64,000 nucleotides of DNA from Ruania alkalisoli (GTDB taxonomy: Bacteria; Actinomycetota; Actinomycetes; Actinomycetales; Beutenbergiaceae), in NCBI RefSeq assembly GCF_014960965.1, contig NZ_CP063169.1, positions 2,575,581 to 2,639,580 on the forward strand. Direction: 5' to 3'. The notes below the pieces were generated by a model. It searched no databases, was not told the DNA's origin, and was given only the letters and a program-made list of their open reading frames with translations. Every line of letters begins with the position of its first letter. The stretch's first letter is position 1. A program made the translations under genes and the position numbers. Positions 25,968-33,300 of this stretch are shown one piece after another.

Positions 25968-26864
25968 TCAGTTCTTGACCGCGCCCGAGGTCAGGCCGCT
26001 CATGAAGTAGCGCTGGAAGAACAGGAACAGGGCGAGTACAGGAATGGAGCCGAGAATGCTCATTGCCATGATCTCGTTCCACTGGAACGAGTGCTGGCCC
26101 ATAAGCAGCTGCAGCCCGATCGGCACGGTCCGCATGGATTCGCTACTGGTCAGCGTGAGGGCGAACAGGTACTCGTTCCAGGCGATCATGAACGTGTACA
26201 CGCCGACTGAGACGATCCCAGGCACCGAGACCGGCACCAGCACGCGCCAGAGTGCGGTCATCGAGCTGCCGCCGTCCACCCTGACCGCTTCGTCCAGCTC
26301 CCGTGGGAGGGAGTTCATGTAGCTGGTCATCATGATGATCGCGTACGGCAAAGTGAACAGCATGTACGTGAAGATCAGACCGGGATAGGTGTCGTACATC
26401 TTCAGGGCGACGATGATCCCGAAGTACGGAATCAGCACGGTGATCGGTGGCACAGCCTGCACGCTGATGATGAGGAGCTTCAGCGGGTGCTTCATCCGGA
26501 ACGTGAACCGGCTGAACGCATACGCCGCATGGATCGCCACCACGAGTGTGAGGATCGTGACGCAGATCGCCACCACATAGCTGTTGATGAAGAACCGCAG
26601 CCGGCTCGGGTCGCTCAGGATCGCCAGGTAGGCGTCGAAACTGAAGGATTCCGTCAACAACCTGGGAGGGAACTCGAAGATCTCCCGGTTGGACTTGAAC
26701 GAGCTGGAGAGCATCCACAGCACCGGCAGGCCGGCGAACGCTGCTCCGGCGAGCAGACCGATCCAGATGAAGATGCGCGCCGGGATGTCGCGAACCGCAT
26801 GCTTCGGGTTCTGCTGGTACTTCTTGTTCTTGGGCGTCGGTGCCTTGGTGGCGACAGCGGTCAT
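25968..26864 (-). CDS. ABC sugar permease (MalG type)
   Basis: A 298-residue protein starting at ATG 26864, which overlaps the previous permease stop (ATGA); longer in-frame extensions belong to shadows. A Lys-rich N-terminus is followed by six helices. The EAA loop is LDEAVRVDGGSSMTALWRVL, and the tail RYFMSGLTSGAVKN is typical. It forms the channel with the preceding permease. A 34-bp gap separates it from the aldolase gene downstream. Confidence 0.92.
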   Translation of the reverse strand: MTAVATKAPTPKNKKYQQNPKHAVRDIPARIFIWIGLLAGAAFAGLPVLWMLSSSFKSNREIFEFPPRLLTESFSFDAYLAILSDPSRLRFFINSYVVAICVTILTLVVAIHAAYAFSRFTFRMKHPLKLLIISVQAVPPITVLIPYFGIIVALKMYDTYPGLIFTYMLFTLPYAIIMMTSYMNSLPRELDEAVRVDGGSSMTALWRVLVPVSVPGIVSVGVYTFMIAWNEYLFALTLTSSESMRTVPIGLQLLMGQHSFQWNEIMAMSILGSIPVLALFLFFQRYFMSGLTSGAVKN

Positions 26865-27829
26865 GACTCCCTCGCCTTCTCGTGCCGCACGTAGAAGAAC
26901 GCGAGCACCATCGAGACGAGCAGAACAAGCACGGCGCTGGCGGAGGCGAGGCCGAACTCGTAGTCGTCGAAGGCCAGCTTGTAGGTGTAGGTGGAGAGCA
27001 TCTCGGTGGAGCTGAGGGGTCCGCCCCCGGTGGTCATCCAGATGAGCGCGAATTGCTGCGCGGAGGTCCAGATCATGTCGAGCAACAGCAGGCTGACGAT
27101 GATCTGCCGCAGCTGCGGCAGGGTCACGTGGAAGAACTGCTGCACCGGGGAGGCGCCGTCCACACGGGCGGCTTCGTACAGGTCTCCAGGGATGCCCTGC
27201 AGCCCCGCGAGCAGGCTGACCATGAAGAACGGGTAGCCGGCCCAGATGTTGATGACTGTGACGGTGCCGAGCGCGAGCCGCGGGTCGGCGAGCCATTCCA
27301 CATCGGTCGAGAGCAGGTAGTTGATCACACCGCTGGGTGCGAGCAGCATCCGCCACAGCACGGCGATCACGGCCACGGTGAACAGCCAGGGCATCACGTA
27401 GATCGCGCGGAGCACGGCCCTGCTGGTGACCGAGACGCGCTTGCTGTTGAGCAGCATGGCGAACGTGAGCCCGAGGATCATGTGCGCCACCACGCTCACC
27501 ACGGTGAACACCACAGTGTTGCGCAGCGCGATGTGGAAGGTCGGATCGGTGGCGATCTCGATGAGGTTCGCCGGCCCCACGAACTCGGGATCGGGGTTGG
27601 TCACCACGTTGTCCATGAAGGCGTAGCCGATCACCAGCACGATCGGCAGCACCATGAGGACGGCGAGCAGGATCAGCGTGGGCGAGAGGAACGCGAGGGG
27701 TTCGAGGGCGCGGCCCAGGTGCGAACGCCGCCGGGGCGCCGGTGCTGCGGAGGTTCCCGACGGCGGAGGGTCGCCCGGACCTTCCGGCCTCGCCGTCGAG
27801 GCGGGTTCTGATGCGAGGGGTGTGATCAT
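26861..27829 (-). CDS. ABC sugar permease (MalF type)
   Basis: A 322-residue protein from ATG 27829, chosen over 27856 because GGGGA precedes it. A Pro/Ala-rich N-terminal tail of about 40 residues is followed by six helices. FLSPTLILLAVLMVLPIVLV is the first helix and YEAARVDGASPVQQFFHVTLP is the EAA loop. It works with the MalG-type subunit. As in the GH32 operon, no ATPase gene is included. Confidence 0.92.
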   Translation of the reverse strand: MITPLASEPASTARPEGPGDPPPSGTSAAPAPRRRSHLGRALEPLAFLSPTLILLAVLMVLPIVLVIGYAFMDNVVTNPDPEFVGPANLIEIATDPTFHIALRNTVVFTVVSVVAHMILGLTFAMLLNSKRVSVTSRAVLRAIYVMPWLFTVAVIAVLWRMLLAPSGVINYLLSTDVEWLADPRLALGTVTVINIWAGYPFFMVSLLAGLQGIPGDLYEAARVDGASPVQQFFHVTLPQLRQIIVSLLLLDMIWTSAQQFALIWMTTGGGPLSSTEMLSTYTYKLAFDDYEFGLASASAVLVLLVSMVLAFFYVRHEKARES

Positions 27830-27843
27830 GGTGGTCCCCGTTC

Positions 27844-27875
27844 CCCTGCCCGCCACGTGTGCGCGGCGGGCAGGG
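27844..27875 (-). terminator. Intra-operon hairpin between binding-protein and permease genes
   Basis: CCCTGCCCGCC (27844-27854) and GGCGGGCAGGG (27865-27875) form a perfect 11-bp stem with a 10-nt loop. It lies between the binding-protein stop (27889) and the permease start (27829). The position is the same as the hairpin in the GH32 operon, suggesting the same device for differential expression. Confidence 0.7.
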
Positions 27876-27888
27876 TCTGGGTTGCCTC

Positions 27889-29169
27889 CTAGAACTCGTC
27901 GGACCAGGCGGCCTGGGTCTGGTCGAGCATCTGGGTGACGTCCTGGTCACCGTTGAGGGTGGCCTGGAGCTGCTCGGCGAAGGAGCGCATCAACTGTTCT
28001 GCTGCGGGGAGCCCGGAGAACTCGTTGACCGGTGTGGTGTTCTGGTAGATCTCGAAGGCGTCGGCCATCAGTGGGTCGTCCTCGACGAAGTCCGGCACGG
28101 CCTCGGTGTTGCCGGGGAATCCGTTGGCGATCGTGGAGAGGTCACCGTTGGTCTCGGTCTCCATCAGGTACTCGATCAGCGCGAATGCTTCCTCGGGGTG
28201 CTCGGTGCTCTCCGAGATGCCGATTCCCCAGGAGGCGTAAGTCAAACCAGAGTCACCGCTGAAGCCTTCCTCGGTGGGAATGGCCGAGACGCTGAAGTTG
28301 AGGTCCGGGTTGGTCTCCTGCAGCAGGTTGATGTGCGCCAGCGAGGAGATCATCATCCCGACGCGGCCGTTGGTGAACTCCTCAACCTTGTCCTGCTCCT
28401 TCATGGTGAACGAGCCCGGTGCGACGGCCCCGGCGTCCCACAGCTGCTGGACGTACTCGATCGCTGCGGTCATCTCCGGGTTCGTCAGATCGGGCTGACC
28501 GTCAGCGAGCATGGATCCGCCGGAGGACCACACCCACGGCATCACGTCGTTGAGCACGCCGTTCGGCTGCTCGAGAGAGAGGGGCAGCGCCCAGCCGGTG
28601 GTGTCGCCGCCGAGCTCGGAGATGGCCACGGCGGCGTCGAGGAACTCCTGGCGGGTGGTCGGTGGCGCGTCCACACCGGCTTCGGCGAGCAGGTCGTCAT
28701 TGGTGAAGAGCGGGTAGATGAAGTTGACCACCGGGATCATGTAGGTCGCGCCGTCCACTTGGACCTGGCTGGCGAGCTGGCTGTCGTCGTAGCCGTACTC
28801 GCTCATCAGGGCGCTGAGGTCGGCGATCGCACCCTGGTTGGCGAAGTCGTTCACCCAGACGGCGTCCAGGCCCATCACGTCGGGCATCGTGCCGGAGGCG
28901 GAGCCTGCAAACAGTTGCTCCTGGGTGGAGGCGTAGGGCGCCGAGACGAGGTCGACGTTCACGCCGGGGTTCTCCTCCTCGAATCCGGCAATGATCTCGG
29001 CGAACGCGCCGTCGGGGAGCTCGGGCTCCCACCACTGGGCGAACTCGATGGTGACGTCGCCGTCGGCGCCGCCGCCGCCATCGCTACTGCAGCCTGCGGC
29101 CGCGACAAGACTCAGTGCGGCGAGGCCGGCCATACCGGCAACCCGCGTGCGTCGAGCACCAGTGCTCAT
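27889..29169 (-). CDS. ABC sugar-binding lipoprotein (family 1)
   Basis: A 426-residue lipoprotein with a signal peptide, lipobox AAGC and a Gly/Asp linker. The binding domain has FAEIIAGFEEENPGVNVDLV, FTNGRVGMMISSLAHINLL and YASWGIGISE, as in family 1 sugar-binding proteins. It is the first gene of the DeoR-linked operon, preceded by CAGGAGTACGAC. It delivers an unknown sugar or polyol to the two permeases. Downstream enzymes indicate entry at the hexose-phosphate level. Confidence 0.9.
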   Translation of the reverse strand: MSTGARRTRVAGMAGLAALSLVAAAGCSSDGGGGADGDVTIEFAQWWEPELPDGAFAEIIAGFEEENPGVNVDLVSAPYASTQEQLFAGSASGTMPDVMGLDAVWVNDFANQGAIADLSALMSEYGYDDSQLASQVQVDGATYMIPVVNFIYPLFTNDDLLAEAGVDAPPTTRQEFLDAAVAISELGGDTTGWALPLSLEQPNGVLNDVMPWVWSSGGSMLADGQPDLTNPEMTAAIEYVQQLWDAGAVAPGSFTMKEQDKVEEFTNGRVGMMISSLAHINLLQETNPDLNFSVSAIPTEEGFSGDSGLTYASWGIGISESTEHPEEAFALIEYLMETETNGDLSTIANGFPGNTEAVPDFVEDDPLMADAFEIYQNTTPVNEFSGLPAAEQLMRSFAEQLQATLNGDQDVTQMLDQTQAAWSDEF

Positions 29170-29233
29170 GTCGTACTCCTGTCGTCTTCGTCAGTGCACT
29201 TCGCATGGCGCCTGCACCCTTGTGCCGCTCCAT

Positions 29234-29259
29234 GCTGTTTTGTGCTGTGTTCTGCGACC
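29234..29259. promoter_or_regulatory. Candidate DeoR-type operator, copy 1
   Basis: A 26-bp element beginning GCTGTTTTGTGC and ending TTCTGCGACC. It shares 19 of 26 positions with copy 2 at 29481-29506 in the same orientation. It lies 65-90 bp upstream of the binding-protein start. Confidence 0.45.
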
Positions 29260-29341
29260 TTAACGCCGGGTGAACAGATGCGTCAAGCAGTCGGGTGGAC
29301 GGCCGTGCCGCGGACGCGCGGAGTTGTCGACCATGGGCACA

Positions 29342-29371
29342 ATCTCGCCGAGATATGGTGACTTCTCGGCG
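29342..29371. repeat. Palindrome and hairpin in the divergent promoter region
   Basis: ATCTCGCCGAGAT (29342-29354) is a perfect palindrome with a 1-nt centre. Its CGCCGAGA part also pairs with TCTCGGCG (29364-29371) to form an 8-bp stem with a 10-nt loop. The two structures are mutually exclusive. It could be an operator or an attenuator-like element. Confidence 0.45.
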
Positions 29372-29480
29372 GCGTGAGATGGAGGGCGTCAGCCGTCACC
29401 TCTGGGCTGGGCGCTCGCACTCCGTCAGTCCAGCGAACCCCGGCGCGCCGCAAGAACAGGCGAAGAGCCGAATCTCGTGC

Positions 29481-29506
29481 GCTGTTTCATGCCGCTTTCT
29501 GCGGCG
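29481..29506. promoter_or_regulatory. Candidate DeoR-type operator, copy 2
   Basis: A 26-bp element beginning GCTGTTTCATGC and ending TTCTGCGGCG, related to copy 1 at 29234-29259. It ends 31 bp before the DeoR-family ATG, a position suited to autoregulation. Confidence 0.45.
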
Positions 29507-29537
29507 AAGTGACAAGCGTTGTGCTACCAATGGGTGC

Positions 29538-30353
29538 ATGTCATCTGCAGATGTGGACACTCAGGACCGTTCCCGCCACCTGCCGGCTCACCGGCGCGGG
29601 TCGTTGGCAGACTTTGTCGCCGAGCGCGGTCAAGTGGCCGTCGGGGAGCTTGCTGAGCGGTTCGGTGTGTCCATCGACACGATCCGCCGGGATCTGGACC
29701 AGCTGGATGCGGACGGACTGCTGATCCGCACGCACGGCGGTGCGGTGAGCAAGTCGGCGGCGCCGGTGGGTGACCGCAAACTGGATCTGCGGCTACGGCT
29801 GCATACCGAGCAGAAGGAGGCGATCGCGGCGCTGGCGGCGCGGCTGGTGCAGGACGATTCGGTGATCATGCTCAACGGCGGCACGACGACACTGGCGGTG
29901 ATGCGGCATCTGCGCGACAGGCGGGGGCTGACGATCGCGACGAACAACTTGCGCATCCCGGCAGAGCTACCGGCGGGCATGGAGTGCGAGCTGTACGTCT
30001 TCGGCGGGCATGTGCGCACGGTCGCCCAGACGACCACGGGTGCTGTGTCATTCGCGGTGACGAACCGGCCCGACGAGATCACGGTCCGGGCGGACATCGC
30101 GATCATCGGTGTCGGTGCGGTCGCGACAAGCGGGTTCTCCACCAGCAATGTCGGGGACGCCGCGATGATGGCCGAGATGATGGACCATGCCGAGCAGGTG
30201 GCGGTGGTGGCGGACTCGTCCAAGTTCTCCAGGCACCTGTTCGCGCAGATCGCCTCCCTGGACCGGGCGACCTACCTGGTGACCGACATCGCTCCCCCGC
30301 CACCCATCGCCGCAAGCCTCGAGGAGGCCGGGGTCTCGGTGATCACACCCTGA
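29538..30353 (+). CDS. DeoR-family sugar-phosphate-responsive regulator
   Basis: A 271-residue protein from ATG 29538; longer in-frame extension upstream is non-coding. The N-terminal HTH reads VAVGELAERFGVSIDTIRRD and is followed by LIRTHGGAV. The C-terminal sensor domain has LNGGTTTLAVMRHL and SSKFSRHLF, the sugar-phosphate binding pattern of DeoRC domains. It is divergent from the ABC/aldolase/kinase/isomerase operon and probably represses it until a sugar phosphate accumulates. The repeats in the shared promoter region are its best operator candidates. Confidence 0.9.
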   Translation: MSSADVDTQDRSRHLPAHRRGSLADFVAERGQVAVGELAERFGVSIDTIRRDLDQLDADGLLIRTHGGAVSKSAAPVGDRKLDLRLRLHTEQKEAIAALAARLVQDDSVIMLNGGTTTLAVMRHLRDRRGLTIATNNLRIPAELPAGMECELYVFGGHVRTVAQTTTGAVSFAVTNRPDEITVRADIAIIGVGAVATSGFSTSNVGDAAMMAEMMDHAEQVAVVADSSKFSRHLFAQIASLDRATYLVTDIAPPPPIAASLEEAGVSVITP

Positions 30354-30397
30354 GCTCGTTCACGGGTGCCCGGCGTGGCGTGGTGCGGTCAGAAGAT

Positions 30398-30452
30398 GAC
30401 GGGAATACTGCCAACGCTTGCGTATTTGGGCCTACTTGGCAGTATGACCGTC
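30398..30452. repeat. 55-bp imperfect inverted repeat between convergent genes
   Basis: ATACTGCCAA (30405-30414) and TTGGCAGTAT (30436-30445) are perfect 10-bp arms around a 21-nt spacer. Outside a GA/GA mismatch the arms continue as GACGG (30398-30402) and CCGTC (30448-30452). It lies between the ends of the DeoR gene and the PKD-protein gene. A bidirectional terminator, a protein-binding site or a tiny element remnant are all possible; the AT content is atypical for terminators here. Confidence 0.5.
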
Positions 30453-30480
30453 GATTTCATCCCAGCCCGGCCAGGTGAGG

Positions 30481-31320
30481 TCAGTTCCGATCGGCCTGCG
30501 GACCCGGCACCAACCGGGTCCTGACCTCCAACACCTCAAACGGATCAGACACGCTCGTGGTCTGCGCCGTCCCCGCAATCGGGATCCACGGACCCTGACC
30601 AGCGACCTGGAACTCCCCCACCCATGTCGTCGTCAATGACACCCGACGCTCCTCGGCCACCGCACTGTAGGCATGAGCGACCGTGTAATCCGGATACGGC
30701 AACCCCGGATCGGTAGTCACCACCGGATCCGACCCATCCCCGAAATCCCAGGCAAACTCCACCGGCGTCGCCCGCACCGCCACCTCAAACCCCAACACCT
30801 GCGTCGAGAGCACCTGTGGATCACCCGAGGTGTACGCAATCGTGTCCAGATTCACCACCGTCCACGACTGCCCCTCCGGCTGCACCCGCACCTGCGCAGG
30901 CACCAACGGCAACTCAGCAAAATCAGATGCCGACACCAAGATGATCACCGGCACCGGATCATCCGCCTCCTCACCATCCTCGGCAGGCTCATCATCAGTC
31001 GGCCGATCATCACACGGCACCAAACCCGCCACCGGCACCGCATCATCAGTCACCACACACATCCCATCCGGACCATCGAACTCAAACAATGACGGATTTG
31101 GAGACGCGATGATGCCAATGCCAACAGTTCCACCGGGGCTATCAGCCTCGTTGGCAGCATGCTCTGCGGCCTTCTCAGAAGTCCACGCCTGCTCTGCCTC
31201 AGTCTGAGCGGTGCCATTGGTGGATTCGTTGTCCCAACGGACGTTGACGTCCGGGTCTGGAGCGGGCTCCGGCACCGCGGTGAGCAGCAGCGCTGCGGCT
31301 AGGCCAGCCCGCGCGATCAT
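30481..31320 (-). CDS. Secreted PKD-domain-containing protein
   Basis: A 279-residue protein with a short N-terminal signal-like segment (RAGLAAALLLTAVPEPAP), an acidic middle region containing an Asp/Glu run and two cysteines (MCVV, PCDDR), and a C-terminal PKD-type beta-sandwich with VEFAWDFGDGSDPVVTTD. PKD domains mediate protein or carbohydrate contacts outside the cell. No enzyme domain is seen. Its ATG overlaps the DUF6318 lipoprotein stop by 4 bp, so the two are probably exported partners. The local base composition is visibly lower in GC than the surrounding genes, which suggests recent acquisition. Confidence 0.75.
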   Translation of the reverse strand: MIARAGLAAALLLTAVPEPAPDPDVNVRWDNESTNGTAQTEAEQAWTSEKAAEHAANEADSPGGTVGIGIIASPNPSLFEFDGPDGMCVVTDDAVPVAGLVPCDDRPTDDEPAEDGEEADDPVPVIILVSASDFAELPLVPAQVRVQPEGQSWTVVNLDTIAYTSGDPQVLSTQVLGFEVAVRATPVEFAWDFGDGSDPVVTTDPGLPYPDYTVAHAYSAVAEERRVSLTTTWVGEFQVAGQGPWIPIAGTAQTTSVSDPFEVLEVRTRLVPGPQADRN

Positions 31321-31955
31321 GACTCGGCCTCATGGTTCCAGGCGTCGATGACACGCCACCGATCGTCCACCCAGATCAACGCGACACGTGCCGAACGCTC
31401 GGCCCCATCGTAGTGCTCACGTGTTCCATCACTACGGACGTCTTCGGACGATTCGAACGACAGCTCGAGCTCGACAATGTAGACATCGTCGACCTCCTGG
31501 TCGTCATATGGGCCGCCACCATCTGCGCTCAGAACCTCAACCGCGCCGCCTACGGCATATCCACCCCCTGCATGTAGGTCGACTGCACCAGAGCGCGCTG
31601 TCGCGCAGAAGTTCTCACACCGATCTTCATCAACAATCGCGTCCCACTCAGTGAATTCACCGGAGGCATAGATGTACGGATACAAACGCATGAAATACTC
31701 CGCCGCCGCAATCGCCCCCTCCACCGACTCCTTCTCCATCGCCACCGGCCGCTCCGGCGGATCTACCTCCGGCCGCTCGTCCGTCGGCTCCTCTGTCGGC
31801 TCACCCGACTCCGAAGGCGAGGCACTCGTCGAGGTGGGCTCCGCCGTCGGAGCTGGCTCAGTATCAGAAGGCGTACACGCCCCCAGCACCACCCCCACAG
31901 CCGACGCGAGCACAACACCACGCCACCCGACCCACACGCTCCCCCGAGAAATCAT
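31317..31955 (-). CDS. DUF6318-family secreted lipoprotein (copy B)
   Basis: A 212-residue lipoprotein from ATG 31955. The signal peptide ends at lipobox LGAC, followed by a Thr/Pro/Ser/Glu linker and a domain that aligns with copy A: PERPVAMEKESVEGAIAAAE, EWDAIVDEDRCENFC and HAGGGYAVGG. As in copy A, a TATCCACA motif (CTATCCACAAGG) lies about 37 bp upstream of the start. Function is unknown. It is translationally coupled to the downstream PKD-domain gene. Codon and base use are less GC-rich than the neighbours. Confidence 0.78.
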   Translation of the reverse strand: MISRGSVWVGWRGVVLASAVGVVLGACTPSDTEPAPTAEPTSTSASPSESGEPTEEPTDERPEVDPPERPVAMEKESVEGAIAAAEYFMRLYPYIYASGEFTEWDAIVDEDRCENFCATARSGAVDLHAGGGYAVGGAVEVLSADGGGPYDDQEVDDVYIVELELSFESSEDVRSDGTREHYDGAERSARVALIWVDDRWRVIDAWNHEAES

Positions 31956-32020
31956 GCGCACGAGACTGCCACAGGTCACCGCAGCGCCGCAGGCCCCTTG
32001 TGGATAGTCCACCCACCGGG

Positions 32021-33217
32021 TCAGGCAATCCCACCCCGCTGCACCGGAGCCGTCTCCGGGGCCCGCAACCACGGCAGCGTCGCCGCGAGCGCCACCACCC
32101 CGGTCACCGCGAACGCCCAGCCGAACCCTGCCTGATCGGCCACCACGCCGATGAGGATGGGGCCGAGGATCGCCCCGGAGTCCTGCGCCATCTGGAAGGC
32201 GGCCAGCACCTTGCTCCCGTTGCGGTCGCTGCCCACCACGTCGGCGAGTGACGCCTGCTGCGCGGGGTTGAGTAGACCCGCGCCCACTCCCGAGAACACC
32301 GAGACAGCGAGCAGTGCCACCAGCGAGGTCGCCACCCCCATCACACCGAGCCCGAGCGCGGTCATCACCAGCCCCGTCAGCACCACCGGCCGGCGCCCGG
32401 CCGAGTCGGCCCACCGCCCGGAGATCTGCAACGCACCCGCCGTCCCCACCGATGCACTGGCGAGCGCAGCACCGGCCACCCAGGTGGCGTCGTGGACGGC
32501 AACGGCCAGCTGCGGCAACACGGCCACCCGCACGCCGAAGTTGCACCACCCATTGGCGAATCCGGAGACCAGGGCCGCCCGAAAGGTCCGGTTCGCCCAC
32601 GCCTGTGCCACCCGCATCGGCGGCCGTTCGGGCTCATCCGGCGCCGGGCGCATTCGCGCTCCCCGGAGCCGCACCGCCACGATCGCCGCCGCGACGAACA
32701 GGAACACCGCGTACACCACAAACGGCACCCGTAGCCCCAGCTCGGCCAGCAGCCCGCCAAGGACCGGCCCGAGCATCCCGCCGAGCAGGAACGCCGTCGC
32801 GTACGCCGAGGAGCACCTGCCCCGGATCTCCGGCGGAGCGAGTCGCACCACCATCGCCATGGCCGACACCGTGAACATGGTCGATCCGATGCCTCCCACC
32901 CCGCGCAGCACCAGCAGTTGCACGTAGGACTGGGCGAACGCCGTCGCCAGCGAACTGAGCGCCACGACCACGAGCCCGGTCAGGTACACCGGCCTCTCAC
33001 CCAGGCGCGCCACCAGCGCCCCGCCGGCGGGAGCGAACACGAGCCGGAAGAAGGCGAATGCGCTCACCACGACGGAGGCGGCGGCCACACCCACGTTGAA
33101 GGACCGGGCGTAGGCAGGTAGCACCGGAGAGACCAGGCCGAAGCCGATCGCGATCACGAACGCGGCGACCACCAGCACCTTGATCTCGGCGGGGATGGCG
33201 GGCCTGGTCACGATCAT
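32021..33217 (-). CDS. MFS transporter
   Basis: A 398-residue protein with about twelve helices. FGLVSPVLPAYARSFNVG is the first-helix region, and APAGGALVARLGERPVYLTG is the loop 2-3 motif of the multidrug/sugar-efflux type DHA1 branch. A second copy of the loop signature, SGRWADSAGRRPVVLTG, occurs in the second half. The substrate is unknown and export is likely. ATG 33217 is preferred, although the frame is open to 33250. It is divergent from the BCCT gene, with 83 bp between starts. Confidence 0.85.
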   Translation of the reverse strand: MIVTRPAIPAEIKVLVVAAFVIAIGFGLVSPVLPAYARSFNVGVAAASVVVSAFAFFRLVFAPAGGALVARLGERPVYLTGLVVVALSSLATAFAQSYVQLLVLRGVGGIGSTMFTVSAMAMVVRLAPPEIRGRCSSAYATAFLLGGMLGPVLGGLLAELGLRVPFVVYAVFLFVAAAIVAVRLRGARMRPAPDEPERPPMRVAQAWANRTFRAALVSGFANGWCNFGVRVAVLPQLAVAVHDATWVAGAALASASVGTAGALQISGRWADSAGRRPVVLTGLVMTALGLGVMGVATSLVALLAVSVFSGVGAGLLNPAQQASLADVVGSDRNGSKVLAAFQMAQDSGAILGPILIGVVADQAGFGWAFAVTGVVALAATLPWLRAPETAPVQRGGIA

Positions 33218-33300
33218 CGAGTCTAGGCAGCCCACGACGGCGTCCCTCACCTCCCGCGAACCGGTTGCGCTGATCGAGATCTAGGCCACAGTGGTGTGGC

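Larger units (their letters stand above)
29170..29537. other. Divergent promoter region of the DeoR-linked sugar operon
   Basis: A 368-bp intergenic stretch with no supported gene, containing starts of divergent genes at both ends. It holds a 26-bp imperfect direct repeat, one copy near each start, and a central palindrome/hairpin at 29342-29371. The AT-rich tracts near the binding-protein start and the DeoR start fit promoters. Confidence 0.6.

Noticed and set aside
27859-29361. A 500-residue plus-strand open frame
   Set aside because: It is antisense to the binding lipoprotein; its Val/Gly/His-rich composition is typical of a shadow frame.
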